DNA from: Aquificaceae bacterium
GTDB lineage: Bacteria; Aquificota; Aquificia; Aquificales; Aquificaceae
Direction of reading: 5' to 3'
NCBI GenBank assembly: GCA_037481935.1
Contig: JBBFKQ010000001.1
Coordinates: forward strand, 237,313 to 301,312
Length of the DNA: 64,000 nucleotides
Part shown: piece by piece, positions 53,452 to 63,553 of the stretch
Layout: each line of letters opens with the position of its first letter
Numbering within the stretch: the stretch's first letter is position 1
Made by a program: the position numbers and the translations under genes
The notes under the pieces: generated by a model
What the model was told of the DNA's origin: nothing
Databases searched by the model: none
The model's input: only the letters and a program-made list of their open reading frames with translations

Positions 53452-55413
53452 ATGGTGGGTGCTCTGGAAGAGTTTGTGGAATACCTTGGTATCAAACAGG
53501 ACTTTGAGACCTTTTTATATGAGAAGGGTATGGAGAACTCAAGGGAAGCTCTAATCACATTCCTGCAGGAAAGGAATCTTCTTGAGGCTTATGAGAGATG
53601 GGTGGTTGAAAGGGACAGCATAAACCTTGTGGAAAGATACATAAACCTTGAAGACTGGGAGGTAAGGGAAAACAGCAACATGACCTATTCTCTTCAAGGG
53701 CTGAACTTTTACATAACCTCTTATGTGAGCAGGACCTATTGGCTTGAGAAGGTTTATCCGAAAAAAATAAGGGATGCACACCTGAGAGGTGATTTTCACA
53801 TCCATGACCTTCAGGTTCTCAGCGTTTACTGTGTAGGGTGGGACCTCTGGGACCTTCTGCTCAATGGCTTCAGAGGAGTTCCCGGGAAGATTGAGAGCAG
53901 ACCTCCGAGGCACTTCACCTCCGCCCTCGGTCAAATTGTGAACTTTCTCTACACGCTTCAAGGTGAATCTGCAGGGGCTCAGGCCTTTTCCAACTTTGAT
54001 ACCCTCCTCGCCCCTTTTATAAGGTATGATAGACTCAGCTACGAACAGGTAAAACAGGCAATTCAGGAGTTTGTTTACAACCTGAACGTTCCCACAAGAA
54101 CTGGCTTTCAGGCGCCTTTTACAAACCTAACTTTTGACCTGAAAGTATCCCCCATATACAGGGAGCAGGCTGCTCTCGTAGGCGGGGAGCTGAAGGATGC
54201 GGTATATGGTGAGTTTCAGGAAGAGGTGGATATGCTGAACAGAGCCTTTTTTGAGGTGATGCTGGAGGGGGATGCCAAGGGAAGGGTCTTTACATTCCCC
54301 ATACCCACCTACAGCATAACAAAGGACTTTGACTGGGAAAATCCCGTATATGAAGGCTTATGGAAGATGAGCGCAAAGTATGGTATTCCTTATTTTGCCA
54401 ACTTTGTTAACTCTGAGATGAGGCCCGAGGATGTGAGGAGTATGTGCTGCAGGCTCAGGCTAGACCTGAGCAAACTTGAGAGGAAGGGTGGCAGCTTCTT
54501 TGGGGCAAACCCTCTCACAGGTTCCATAGGTGTGGTCACCGTAAATATGCCCAGGATTGGTTACCTGTCAAAATCGGAGGAGGAGTTTTTCCAGAGGCTT
54601 TCTGAGCTTATGGAGCTTGCCATGGAAAGCCTTGAGATAAAGAGAGAGGTTTTAGAGGAACTTACAGATAGGGGACTATATCCCTACTCAAAGTTTTATC
54701 TCAGAGAAATAAAATCCAGATTCGGGCAATATTGGAAGAATCATTTTTCTACCATAGGTCTTGTGGGTATGAACGAGGCGTGTCTTAACCTCCTTGGTGT
54801 TTCCATAGCAGAGCCTGAGGGGAGGAACTTTGCCATAAGAGTTCTTGATTTCATGAGGGAGAAGCTCCTTGAGTTTCAAAAAAGGACTGGTAACAACTAC
54901 AACTTCGAGGCAACACCAGCCGAATCCACCGCTTATAGGCTTGCCAGGCTTGATAAAAAACTCTTCCCTGATATACTTGTGGCAAATGAGGATAACTACA
55001 GAAAGGGTGCAGAGCCCTTCTACACAAACTCCACCCAGCTGCCCGTTGACTACACCGACGACCCATTCCTTGTGCTTGAGCATCAGGAGGAGCTTCAGAT
55101 AAGGTACACGGGCGGAACGGTTATACATTTCTTCGTTGGAGAGAGGATAGAAGATGTGGAAGCACTCAAGAGATTTGTAAAGAAGGTATGTGAAAAATAC
55201 AGGATTCCCTACTTTACCATAACACCCACCTTCAGCGTCTGTCCGAATCATGGCTATATCTCTGGAGAACATGAAGCCTGTCCATACTGCGGCTCAAAGA
55301 CAGAGGTGTATTCAAGGGTTGTGGGCTACCTGAGACCAGTTCATCAGTGGAACGAGGGCAAAAGAGAGGAGTTCAGGATGAGAAAAACCTTCAGGAGAGA
55401 GCTTATAGGATGA
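53452..55413 (+). CDS. nrdD: Anaerobic ribonucleoside-triphosphate reductase
   Basis: 653-residue class III glycyl-radical reductase that makes dNTPs without oxygen. The body has DAHLRGDFHIHDLQVLSVYCVGWDLWDLL, FSNFDTLLAPFIRYD, and NPLTGSIGVVTVNMPRIGY. The C-terminus carries a zinc site (CPNHGYISGEHEACPYC) and the glycyl-radical segment SRVVGYLRPV with Gly625. The N-terminal ATP-cone regulatory domain of the E. coli enzyme is missing. nrdG follows directly, overlapping by 4 nt. Confidence 0.95.
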   Translation: MVGALEEFVEYLGIKQDFETFLYEKGMENSREALITFLQERNLLEAYERWVVERDSINLVERYINLEDWEVRENSNMTYSLQGLNFYITSYVSRTYWLEKVYPKKIRDAHLRGDFHIHDLQVLSVYCVGWDLWDLLLNGFRGVPGKIESRPPRHFTSALGQIVNFLYTLQGESAGAQAFSNFDTLLAPFIRYDRLSYEQVKQAIQEFVYNLNVPTRTGFQAPFTNLTFDLKVSPIYREQAALVGGELKDAVYGEFQEEVDMLNRAFFEVMLEGDAKGRVFTFPIPTYSITKDFDWENPVYEGLWKMSAKYGIPYFANFVNSEMRPEDVRSMCCRLRLDLSKLERKGGSFFGANPLTGSIGVVTVNMPRIGYLSKSEEEFFQRLSELMELAMESLEIKREVLEELTDRGLYPYSKFYLREIKSRFGQYWKNHFSTIGLVGMNEACLNLLGVSIAEPEGRNFAIRVLDFMREKLLEFQKRTGNNYNFEATPAESTAYRLARLDKKLFPDILVANEDNYRKGAEPFYTNSTQLPVDYTDDPFLVLEHQEELQIRYTGGTVIHFFVGERIEDVEALKRFVKKVCEKYRIPYFTITPTFSVCPNHGYISGEHEACPYCGSKTEVYSRVVGYLRPVHQWNEGKREEFRMRKTFRRELIG

Positions 55414-56150
55414 AAGATTTGGCTGGCGTATCTGTGAGTTCTGAGTATCCCCTGTGTCTTTTCAGGGTTGGTGGCTTTCAGAGGTTTACCCTTATAGACT
55501 TTCCCGGCAGACCTGCCTGCATAGTCTTCACGCAGGGCTGTAACTTCAGGTGTGGATACTGTTACAATGTGGAGCTCGTCCTGCCAGAGAAATTCGTTCC
55601 CGTCATTCCGTCAGAGGAGGTGTTTTCTTTCCTTAAGGAGAGGAGGGGTCTTTTAGAGGGGGTAGTTATAACCGGCGGTGAGCCTACGATTCAGAGGGGT
55701 CTAGAGGAGTTTGCTGAAAGGGTTAAGGATATGGGATATGCCATAAAGCTGGATACAAACGGAAGCCAGCCCCATGTCCTGAAAAGACTTCTGGAAAGAG
55801 GGCTTGTGGATTATGTAGCCATGGATGTGAAAGCCCCGCCCTACAAATACCAAGAGGTCTGCGGTGTTGAGGTTGATGTGGACAGAATACTGGAAAGCAT
55901 AGAGCTAATAAAGGCCTCTGGGGTGGATTATGAGTTCAGAACCACCGTTGTCAAAGAACAGCTCAACGGTGAAGACATACTGAAAATAGCAGAGCTTCTG
56001 AGAGGCTCAAAAAGGTATTATCTGCAGAGGTTCATACCTGGCAAGACCCTTGACCCCTCTTTCTCCCAAAAGACCACTTACTCAGATGAGGAGTTTTCAG
56101 GTATTATAGAAGGTATCAGGGCCTATTTCCAGGAATGCTCCTTCAGATGA
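55410..56150 (+). CDS. nrdG: Anaerobic ribonucleotide reductase activating protein
   Basis: 246 residues from the ATG at 55410, which overlaps the nrdD stop (ATGA); longer frames are shadows. A radical-SAM enzyme that makes the glycyl radical of NrdD. Its cluster motif is CNFRCGYC (Cys44, Cys48, Cys51) in TQGCNFRCGYCYN, and GGEPTIQRGL and DTNGSQPHVLKRLLERGLVDYVAMDVKAP follow. It is of the longer archaea/thermophile type. It converges with dxs, overlapping by 8 nt. Confidence 0.93.
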   Translation: MKDLAGVSVSSEYPLCLFRVGGFQRFTLIDFPGRPACIVFTQGCNFRCGYCYNVELVLPEKFVPVIPSEEVFSFLKERRGLLEGVVITGGEPTIQRGLEEFAERVKDMGYAIKLDTNGSQPHVLKRLLERGLVDYVAMDVKAPPYKYQEVCGVEVDVDRILESIELIKASGVDYEFRTTVVKEQLNGEDILKIAELLRGSKRYYLQRFIPGKTLDPSFSQKTTYSDEEFSGIIEGIRAYFQECSFR

Positions 56151-58029
56151 TTACTCTGCCTTTTATAAATTCAAGCACCCTTTCCCTTATGCCCTCAGCA
56201 TCTATACCCACCAGGTTTCTCAGCAGGTTCTGGTTTCCATGTTCTATGAACCTGTCCGGGATTCCGAGCGTGAGGACCTTCTTGCTATAGCCTCTTTTTG
56301 CCAGCCATTCTAATACCCCAGAACCAAAGCCACCTATAACCGTATTGTCCTCCACTGTCACAAAGATCTCATACCTTGCAGAAAGCTCCTCAAGAAGTTC
56401 CTCATCCATCGGCTTTACAAACCTCGCATTCACTACAGAAAGGTCAAGACCTTCCTTCAGAAGCTCTTCAGAAGCCTTTAGAGCCTGATAGACCGTGTAG
56501 CCCACTGCAAGGATTACACCATCTGTGCCTTCTTTGAGCACTTCCCAGCTTCCTACCTTTATGAGCCTGAAGCCCTCTGTGGGCACGCCGTAGGCAGGTC
56601 CCCTCGGATATCTTATGGCGAAGGGTCCGTTGTGGTGAAGGGCTGTGTAGAGAAGGTCTCTGAGCTCCTGTTCATCCTTTGGTGCAGAGACCACCATGTT
56701 GGGTATGCACCTCAGATATGAGAGGTCAAAGACTCCGTGGTGCGTGGGACCATCATCTCCCACAAGACCACCCCTGTCTATGGCAAAAACCACATGCAGG
56801 TTCTGAAGCGCCACGTCGTGTATGAGCTGGTCGTAAGCCCTCTGGAGAAAAGTAGAGTAATAACAGGCTACGGGCTTTAGACCGCCCGCTGCAAGCCCAC
56901 CAGCGAAGGTGCAGGCATGCTGCTCCGCAATGCCCACATCAAAAAACCTCTCAGGAAACCTCCTGCTGAACTCCACAAGGCCAGAGCCCTCCTTCATGGC
57001 AGGGGTTATAACCACCACATCTGGGTCGTGCTCTGCCAGCTCTACTATAGCCTTTCCAAAGACGGAAGTCCAGGTTGGCGGTGATGGCTTTTTTATAAAC
57101 TCTCCAGACTCCCTTTTGTAGGGTGCCACGCCATGCCAAGTGACTGGGTCGCTCTCCGCAGGCTTGTAGCCCTTGCCCTTTTTTGTGTATACGTGTAAGA
57201 GGACAGGACCCTCTATGTGCCTTACGTTCTCAAGGGTTCTTTCAAGGGCGGGGAGGTCGTGCCCGTTAACGGGACCTATGTAGTTAAAGCCAAGCTCTTC
57301 AAATATAACTCCTGGGGAGAGAAGCCCCTTGAGAAACTCCTCTGTAAGCTTCATCACTCTCAGGGCAGGGCTTCCCAGATGCTCCAGCAGATGCTTTACC
57401 TTCTGCCTGGTCTCCTGAACGAAGTGCCCGCTGAGTATCTTGCTCAGGTATGTGGATATGGCTCCCACGTTGGGTGATATGGACATCTCGTTGTCGTTGA
57501 GTATTACGATGAACCTGTTGGGTCTTAAATGCCCTGCATTGTTGAGTGCCTCAAAAGCCATGCCTGCGGTCATGGCACCGTCGCCGATTACTGCTACTAC
57601 ATAGCGGTCTCCTTCTCCAAGGAGGTCAAAGGCTTTTCTGAAACCAAGGGCTGCGGAGATGGAAGTTGAACTGTGGCCTGCACCGAAGGCGTCAAAGGGG
57701 CTCTCCTCTCTTCTGAGAAAGCCTGATATGCCACCATACTGTCTGAGGGTTGGGAAAAGCTCCTTTCTGTCGGTAAGTATCTTCCATGGGTAAGCCTGAT
57801 GACCTATGTCCCAGACTATGGTGTCCTTTGGAGCTTCAAAGACTCTCAGAAGAGCAATGGTCAGCTCTACGGCACCCAATCCCGGCGCCACATGTCCACC
57901 GTTCCTGGCGGTCACTTCTATCAGATAATCCCTTACCTCTTCCGCAAGACGTTCAAGCTCTCTATAGTCATATCCTTTCAGGTCCAGAGGACCGCCGTAT
58001 TCCTTCAGGAGTTCATACTTTTCCAGCAT
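56143..58029 (-). CDS. dxs: 1-deoxy-D-xylulose-5-phosphate synthase
   Basis: 628-residue thiamine-diphosphate enzyme, first step of the MEP isoprenoid pathway. The ThDP segment is VIGDGAMTAGMAFEALNNAG with NDNEMSISPNVGA. DIGHQAYPWKILTDR, GAGHSSTSISAALG and the C-terminal EDNTVIGGFGSGV and LGIPDRFIEHG are typical. Length is standard. It converges with nrdG (8-nt overlap) and lies 42 nt after the small membrane protein gene. Confidence 0.96.
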   Translation of the reverse strand: MLEKYELLKEYGGPLDLKGYDYRELERLAEEVRDYLIEVTARNGGHVAPGLGAVELTIALLRVFEAPKDTIVWDIGHQAYPWKILTDRKELFPTLRQYGGISGFLRREESPFDAFGAGHSSTSISAALGFRKAFDLLGEGDRYVVAVIGDGAMTAGMAFEALNNAGHLRPNRFIVILNDNEMSISPNVGAISTYLSKILSGHFVQETRQKVKHLLEHLGSPALRVMKLTEEFLKGLLSPGVIFEELGFNYIGPVNGHDLPALERTLENVRHIEGPVLLHVYTKKGKGYKPAESDPVTWHGVAPYKRESGEFIKKPSPPTWTSVFGKAIVELAEHDPDVVVITPAMKEGSGLVEFSRRFPERFFDVGIAEQHACTFAGGLAAGGLKPVACYYSTFLQRAYDQLIHDVALQNLHVVFAIDRGGLVGDDGPTHHGVFDLSYLRCIPNMVVSAPKDEQELRDLLYTALHHNGPFAIRYPRGPAYGVPTEGFRLIKVGSWEVLKEGTDGVILAVGYTVYQALKASEELLKEGLDLSVVNARFVKPMDEELLEELSARYEIFVTVEDNTVIGGFGSGVLEWLAKRGYSKKVLTLGIPDRFIEHGNQNLLRNLVGIDAEGIRERVLEFIKGRVII

Positions 58030-58071
58030 GCCTTATAAAGCTATGCCCTGTTTTTTACCTTTCAAGGCTCT

Positions 58072-58467
58072 TTAGGAGAAAAAGACGAGCCTCAGCATCC
58101 AACCTGTGAAGAACTGGAAAAGGGTCAGCAAAAGCCCCACAGCCGGGAGAATTATAAGCTTTTTACCTGCAGTCTCGCCTTTGAACCAGAATACCACAAA
58201 GGTAAGCACTGAGAAAACAAACACAAATACACCGTTCCACTTGTGGGGGAAGCCCCATATGAAGGGCACCTTTGACTGAACCAGAGGAACAGAAGACACA
58301 CCAAAACCAAACAACACCGATAGCAGGGCAAAGATTATGAGAAGCACGTTCAGGTAAAGAGCATACCTCATCATATTCCTTGTTTTCAGCAGACTGAGGA
58401 TGTAGAGAGTAAAGACAATAAGGGCAAGCAATATGGTAGGGTAGGAAAAAAGAGGATGCAACACCAT
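58072..58467 (-). CDS. Small four-helix membrane protein, function unknown
   Basis: 131 residues, mostly hydrophobic, with four predicted membrane helices (TILLALIVFTLYILSLLK, LYLNVLLIIFALLSVLFGFGV, NGVFVFVFSVLTFVVFWF, LIILPAVGLLLTLFQFFTGWML). No conserved motif is apparent. The ATG (58465-58467) abuts the reverse-gyrase stop and may be cotranscribed with it. Function is unknown. Confidence 0.7.
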   Translation of the reverse strand: MVLHPLFSYPTILLALIVFTLYILSLLKTRNMMRYALYLNVLLIIFALLSVLFGFGVSSVPLVQSKVPFIWGFPHKWNGVFVFVFSVLTFVVFWFKGETAGKKLIILPAVGLLLTLFQFFTGWMLRLVFFS

Positions 58468-61400
58468 CAGACCACCTCCAGCTTTTTATCCACTTCTATT
58501 ATACTCCTGTAGAGGTTGTTGAGTATATCCACATAATCCTCCTTACCTTCCTCCACCCTGTCCATGAGCTCTTCAAGCCTGCTTGTGAATTCCTCTCTCA
58601 GAAACTCATGGACCTCCTCCCTGCTCTGCAGATAGCCATATACCTCCTTTCCCAGTTTGGTGGGAATTAGAAATCCCTTGTTCTCTATTACATAGCCTCT
58701 TTCTAATAGCTTTTCCACTATGCTGGCGTAGGTGGAGGGTCTTCCTATACCTCTTTTTTTCATTTCCTGCACGAGCTCTCCGTGGGTATAAAGGTATGCC
58801 TTTGGTTGTGAAAGAAGTTGTTTCTTCCGAGAGACATCTAAAACCCCAATCAGAGGGCTGTAAAGGTCAATTGTGACCAGTCTGTTCCATCCATCCTCAA
58901 GCACCTCAGCTGGCACTTCAAGCTCTAACTCTCCACCAGAAGTCTGAATACCGAGCCTGTATACCCTGAGTTTTACGGGCTTCATCTGGCTTGCCATGAA
59001 CCGTCTGAAGATAAGCTCGTAAAGCTGAAGGTGTTCTCTGGTCAGCCCTTCCGTCTGACCGCTCAGAAACAGGGTTCTGAGCTCCTCCGGGTCTATGCTC
59101 CTCGTTGGTCTTATGCACTCGTGGGCTCCACCCTCGCCCCATGCCCTTGGATGGAAATAAGCTTCTCCAAACTCTTCCCCTATATACTGCCTTGCTATAC
59201 CTATGCCGTAGTCAGATACCCTTGTGGAGTCAGTCCTGTGGTAGGTGATGTATCCAAGCTCAAAAAGCGTCTGGGCCAGGCTCATGGTCTTTGGAAGGGA
59301 CCATCTGTATGCGTCGCTGGCAGACTTGAGCATGGTGTCTGTGCTGAAGGGGGGTGGAGGGTTTCTGAGCTCTTCTCTCTGCTCCTTTAATTCAACTCTT
59401 ATTTGTGAAAGTCTGGAGTAAAACTCCTCCGCAGCCTCCTTTTTCTCAAAGCTCCATTCTACCCTGAGCTTGCCCCTTTCATCAATGGTGACCACAACCC
59501 TGTATACCTTCTGTCTGTATTCTTTCTCCCTCTCTATTATCCAGCCGAGGACAGGCGTCTGAACTCTTCCAGCAGAGAGCCACTGCTTTCCAAAGGCACT
59601 CTGAAGGAGCTTTGAAAACTCAAAGCCCACCCATCTGTCCGCCACCCTCCTGAGAACCTGTGCCTTCACAAGATTGAGGTTAAAATCTCTGCTCTCCCTG
59701 AGGGCTTTCATTATGGCCTTCTTTGTAACCTCGTGGAACTCCATCCTTTTTATGTTGGGGTTATATGCTCTCAATATTTCCCCCACATCCCAGCCTATCT
59801 TCTCGCCCTCTGTATCGGGGTCTGTGGCTATCAGAACCTCCTGAGCTTCTATGGCCATTCGCCTCAGGCTCTGGACTATCTTTTCCTTTCCCTCAATTAC
59901 CTCATAAACCGGCGTGGGCTTTCCGTTCATGTAAACTCCATGAAAACCTTCTTCCTTGTTGAGGTCAAGCACATGTCCCAGGCTTGCAGTTATCATCACA
60001 TATCTGTCCTCTGTGGAGGTTTCCAGAAGCTCGTGCTCTCCCACTCTTCTTCTGACCGCCTTGCCAAAGAAACCCGCTATTGTCCTCGCCTTGTTGGGAG
60101 ACTCCACCACTACAAGCACGGGCTTTAGAAGCTCTTTGCTCTCTGGCATTTCCTCACCGGCAAGAAACCTCTTTATTTTTTCCCTATCTCTGTCCACTTC
60201 CTCCCGAATCCCCCCAATCTCCTCCTTCCTGAAGACCCTGAACTCTATATCTTCGTTGAACCACTTTACCTTTTTTATCAGATGTCTGAAGGCTCTTGGG
60301 TCATCAACAAGAACCAAGCTTATGCCCCTGCTTATACCCCCTGCAAACATGCGAGAAGTCCTTCCGCTCGCCTGAAGGTAGCCCGTGGCATCGGAGACCA
60401 CCATCTGATAGCCCTCTTCTGTCTTCCTTAAGGTTATCTCCTCCGAGGCCTGCATGAGCTCAAGAAGCTCCTCTGAGGCGAGGAAACTGCCTACCTCTTC
60501 CCTCAGCCTGTCTATCTTCTTTAGGAGCTCAGGCTTGTCCCTGAGGAAATCTTCGCTGAGATACTGATATCTTCTCAGGCTTTCAAGCCAGCGGTCCACT
60601 TCTCTGAGCTTATGGGGTATTTTTTTAGCAAGGAGGCTTCTGATAGACATTAGAGCCCACAGAATGTGGGAAAGGTTTTGCTCAAACTTCAGAGATATAA
60701 CTATCTTGGGAACACCGTAAAAAAGGGCATACCTTATCACATGAGGAAGGTCTATACCTCTGGCAAGTGGGTTTCTGTAAGAGGCTATGCCCACAAGGAG
60801 GTCAACCTTACCTTCTTCGTATTCCCTGAGCACACCGTCGTCTACCTTTTCATAGGACACCGCCCTTATGCCCCTCTCCTGAAGGTAGGAAACAACCTCC
60901 TCCACAAACTCCTTTTTCCTGTCTGAGGGAACAAAAAGCAGTCCACCCTTTCCCAGAAGTCTTATCCAGTCTTCTAAGGGTGTTGAGTTTATATCCTCAT
61001 ACAGGTCAACCACATTTCTGAGATAGAAGGTGGGAGTTCCCACCTCAAAGCCAAGAAGTTCCCTGAAGAGCTTTATCCTGCTTGAGCGAGGGTTTGAGGT
61101 GGCAGAGGAGACCACGAGAACCCCCCTCCTTTTTTCAGAAGCTTCTCTGACCCTCTGAGAGAGCTCCCTTATACTTTCCCAGTCCTCCTCTTCCTTGTTC
61201 CTTCTTTCCTTTAACCTTATGAGCCTCATGGCAAGGTCTATGTCTTCTTCTGAAAAACCCAGAAGAAGTAGAAGCTTGTCTATGTTTTTTGCAGTTTTCA
61301 GAAAGGAGTCCACATCGTCAACAAACACAAAGTGAAAGCCCTTGGGTATTATTTCCTGATTTCTATACAGAAACATGGAGGTGCTCACAAGCACCTTAAA

Positions 61401-61901
61401 GTCTCCTTCCTGAAGTCTTGCCTTTTTGAGGTCCTTTTGCTTCTGGCTTTCCTCTGAAAAGTAGAGTATGTTTTCTTCCTCAAGACCAAAATTGATAAGT
61501 TTCTGAACCGCCTGCTCCACAAGAACGCGAGTGGGAAGTATTATGTAAGACCTTTTACCCTTCTTCGCCAGATAACTTGCCATGGAAAGACCAAAGGAGG
61601 TTTTGCCCACTCCTGTGGGTGCGAGAAGTCCAAAGGAGTTTCCAAGAAAGACCCTTTTTGCCCAGCTGAGCTGAAGGCTCCAGGGCTTTAACTTCAGATA
61701 GCCTTCAAAGTGTTCCTCCCAAGACCTTAGCTCCTCCTCCACGTTACACAGCCTTGTAAGCTCCCCCTCTCTCACAAGGCTCTTACAGTAGTCTCCACTT
61801 CCTGGCATGCACCTCTCGCAGGGAAGTCCGAGCTCAAGTCTTTCTGAGCTTATGTCTCCACCGCAGTTGGGGCAGAGCTTCTTAAAGAGGCTTTTTATCA
61901 T
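58467..61901 (-). CDS. rgy: Reverse gyrase
   Basis: 1,144 residues. Introduces positive supercoils and is found in essentially all hyperthermophiles. The N-terminal zinc finger is C10-C13-C28-C31 (CPNCGG...CERC). The SF2 helicase domain has APTGVGKTS (94-102) and FVDDVDSF. The topoisomerase IA domain follows with VVVESPNKARTIAGFFGK (Toprim) and the catalytic Tyr887 in ELGYITYHRTDSTRVSD, and GRPSTYASIVEKLLERGYV. Domain order is standard. It follows der by 21 nt. Some Aquificaceae carry two reverse gyrases; only one is seen here. Confidence 0.96.
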   Translation of the reverse strand: MIKSLFKKLCPNCGGDISSERLELGLPCERCMPGSGDYCKSLVREGELTRLCNVEEELRSWEEHFEGYLKLKPWSLQLSWAKRVFLGNSFGLLAPTGVGKTSFGLSMASYLAKKGKRSYIILPTRVLVEQAVQKLINFGLEEENILYFSEESQKQKDLKKARLQEGDFKVLVSTSMFLYRNQEIIPKGFHFVFVDDVDSFLKTAKNIDKLLLLLGFSEEDIDLAMRLIRLKERRNKEEEDWESIRELSQRVREASEKRRGVLVVSSATSNPRSSRIKLFRELLGFEVGTPTFYLRNVVDLYEDINSTPLEDWIRLLGKGGLLFVPSDRKKEFVEEVVSYLQERGIRAVSYEKVDDGVLREYEEGKVDLLVGIASYRNPLARGIDLPHVIRYALFYGVPKIVISLKFEQNLSHILWALMSIRSLLAKKIPHKLREVDRWLESLRRYQYLSEDFLRDKPELLKKIDRLREEVGSFLASEELLELMQASEEITLRKTEEGYQMVVSDATGYLQASGRTSRMFAGGISRGISLVLVDDPRAFRHLIKKVKWFNEDIEFRVFRKEEIGGIREEVDRDREKIKRFLAGEEMPESKELLKPVLVVVESPNKARTIAGFFGKAVRRRVGEHELLETSTEDRYVMITASLGHVLDLNKEEGFHGVYMNGKPTPVYEVIEGKEKIVQSLRRMAIEAQEVLIATDPDTEGEKIGWDVGEILRAYNPNIKRMEFHEVTKKAIMKALRESRDFNLNLVKAQVLRRVADRWVGFEFSKLLQSAFGKQWLSAGRVQTPVLGWIIEREKEYRQKVYRVVVTIDERGKLRVEWSFEKKEAAEEFYSRLSQIRVELKEQREELRNPPPPFSTDTMLKSASDAYRWSLPKTMSLAQTLFELGYITYHRTDSTRVSDYGIGIARQYIGEEFGEAYFHPRAWGEGGAHECIRPTRSIDPEELRTLFLSGQTEGLTREHLQLYELIFRRFMASQMKPVKLRVYRLGIQTSGGELELEVPAEVLEDGWNRLVTIDLYSPLIGVLDVSRKKQLLSQPKAYLYTHGELVQEMKKRGIGRPSTYASIVEKLLERGYVIENKGFLIPTKLGKEVYGYLQSREEVHEFLREEFTSRLEELMDRVEEGKEDYVDILNNLYRSIIEVDKKLEVV

Positions 61902-61922
61902 AGTCCTTTATTTTATAGCAGT

Positions 61923-63218
61923 TTAACCTTCTTCCCTTCCCTTAAGCACAAGCCTTAGAGGTGCGTTCTTTATGCCGAGGTGCTCCCTCAGCCTTCTTTC
62001 AAAGAATCTCAGATAGTCCTTCCTCCACAGCTCAGGGTCATTTGTAAAGAGCACCACCGTGGGTGGTCTTGTGCTTTCCTGAAAGGCGTAATAAACCTTT
62101 ACTTCTTTCCCCTTCTGAGAGGGTGGGTGTTTTTCCCTGAGAACCTTTTCCACCGCCCTGTTTACAAAGGAGGTTTTGTGCTGGACATTGTAGTCTTCCC
62201 ATACAGACTCACAGGCTCTCATAAGCTCCTGAACGCCCTGACCTTTGACTGCAGAGGTCAGCACCACAGGTGCAAAGTCAAGAAAGTAAAGCTCCCTTCT
62301 TATGTAGGCTTCTATTTCTCTCCTGCCTGCCTTCACAAGGTCCACCTTGTTGCCCACAATCACGCATCCCCTGTGCCTTCTTTCTATAAGACCTCCGATT
62401 TTCTTGTCCTGGTCTGTTATGCCTTCAGAGAGGTCAAGCACCAGGCAGGAAATGTCAGAAAGTTCTATTGCCTTTATGGACCTTCCCACAGAAAAGAATT
62501 CAACTCCATACTCAACCCTGCTCCTTCTTCTAATGCCGGCAGTGTCTACAAGGACAAAGTCCTTTCCATCAAAGGAGAAGGGAACTTCAATAGAGTCCCT
62601 TGTGGTTCCCGGGACTGGTGATACCACAACCCTTTCTTCTCTGAGTATGGCATTGAGCAGCGATGATTTTCCCACGTTGGGTCTTCCCACAAGGGCTATG
62701 CGTATGCCTTCCATAACTCTTGCCCCTTCCTCCGGAAGGAGCTCCACGAGGTTGTTCAGTAGCTCACCCACACCCCTTCCGTGCTGAGCAGACAGAGGAA
62801 AGACTCTTTCAAAGCCGAGAGAGTAAAATTCGTAAACTCTTTCCTCAAACCTGCCGTTGTCAATCTTGTTTACTGCAAGGAAAACCCTTTCCTTGTAGGG
62901 ATATAGCAGCTGGGCAATATACTGGTCTCCTGCCGTGAGACCCTCCCTGCCATCTACCACGAAGATTATGGCTTTTGCCTCAGCCAGAACTCTCTGAATC
63001 TGTCTTTTTATGCTCTCTGTTATCTCATCACCTCTTTCAAGAACTCCACCCGTATCCGCCACCGTGAAGCTTTTGCCCTGCCAGTGTGCCACACCCTCCA
63101 CCACATCTCTCGTGACTCCAGGCATATCATGAACGATGCTTTTGCGTCTTCTCACGAGTCTGTTGAAGAGGGTAGACTTCCCCACATTTGGTCTTCCCAC
63201 TATAAGAACCTCAGCCAT
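61923..63218 (-). CDS. der: Ribosome-assembly GTPase Der (EngA)
   Basis: 431 residues. Two tandem GTPase domains, starting GRPNVGKSTLFNRL (about 7) and GRPNVGKSSLLNAI (about 179), and a C-terminal KH-like domain (YYAFQESTRPPTVVLFTNDPELWRKDYLRFFERRLREHLGIKNAPL). It helps 50S ribosome assembly and is near-universal in bacteria. The family name and length are certain. It follows the GYD gene by 23 nt. Confidence 0.96.
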   Translation of the reverse strand: MAEVLIVGRPNVGKSTLFNRLVRRRKSIVHDMPGVTRDVVEGVAHWQGKSFTVADTGGVLERGDEITESIKRQIQRVLAEAKAIIFVVDGREGLTAGDQYIAQLLYPYKERVFLAVNKIDNGRFEERVYEFYSLGFERVFPLSAQHGRGVGELLNNLVELLPEEGARVMEGIRIALVGRPNVGKSSLLNAILREERVVVSPVPGTTRDSIEVPFSFDGKDFVLVDTAGIRRRSRVEYGVEFFSVGRSIKAIELSDISCLVLDLSEGITDQDKKIGGLIERRHRGCVIVGNKVDLVKAGRREIEAYIRRELYFLDFAPVVLTSAVKGQGVQELMRACESVWEDYNVQHKTSFVNRAVEKVLREKHPPSQKGKEVKVYYAFQESTRPPTVVLFTNDPELWRKDYLRFFERRLREHLGIKNAPLRLVLKGREEG

Positions 63219-63241
63219 AAGGTGAAAAGTTTAAATCAAAC

Positions 63242-63553
63242 TCAGCTGTAATCTATCTTTATTTTGCCTATTATATCCTTGAAGTCTTTCCACTCTATTG
63301 CGGGCCAGGTTTCAGTGGTTGCATGACCAAAGGACCTGACAATCATGGCTACCTTTGCAGCTTCTTCGTCATTTGGAGCTTCAAATATGTCAAGGTAGTC
63401 GTAGGGTCCAAAGACGACAAGGTTCATAAGCCATTTTACGTTTGGACAGTTCTCTTCGATGAGCTTTTCAGCGTGCTGTTCAATCTCCTTGAGTTTTTCA
63501 AGGTTTTTGACTGCGTAGGGAGATATTTTAGTTAGCATCACGTATACACCCAT
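63242..63553 (-). CDS. GYD-domain protein
   Basis: 103 residues, ferredoxin-like (alpha/beta) GYD family: YVMLTKISPYAVKNLEKLKEIEQHAEKLIEENCPNVKWLMNLVVFGPYDYLDIFEAPNDEEAAKVAMIVRSFGHATTETWPAIEW, with the GPYDYL motif that names the family. The biochemical role is unknown. The start at 63553 is chosen for GGAGG about 7 nt upstream. It lies 23 nt before der and just inside the transposable-element end. Confidence 0.85.
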   Translation of the reverse strand: MGVYVMLTKISPYAVKNLEKLKEIEQHAEKLIEENCPNVKWLMNLVVFGPYDYLDIFEAPNDEEAAKVAMIVRSFGHATTETWPAIEWKDFKDIIGKIKIDYS

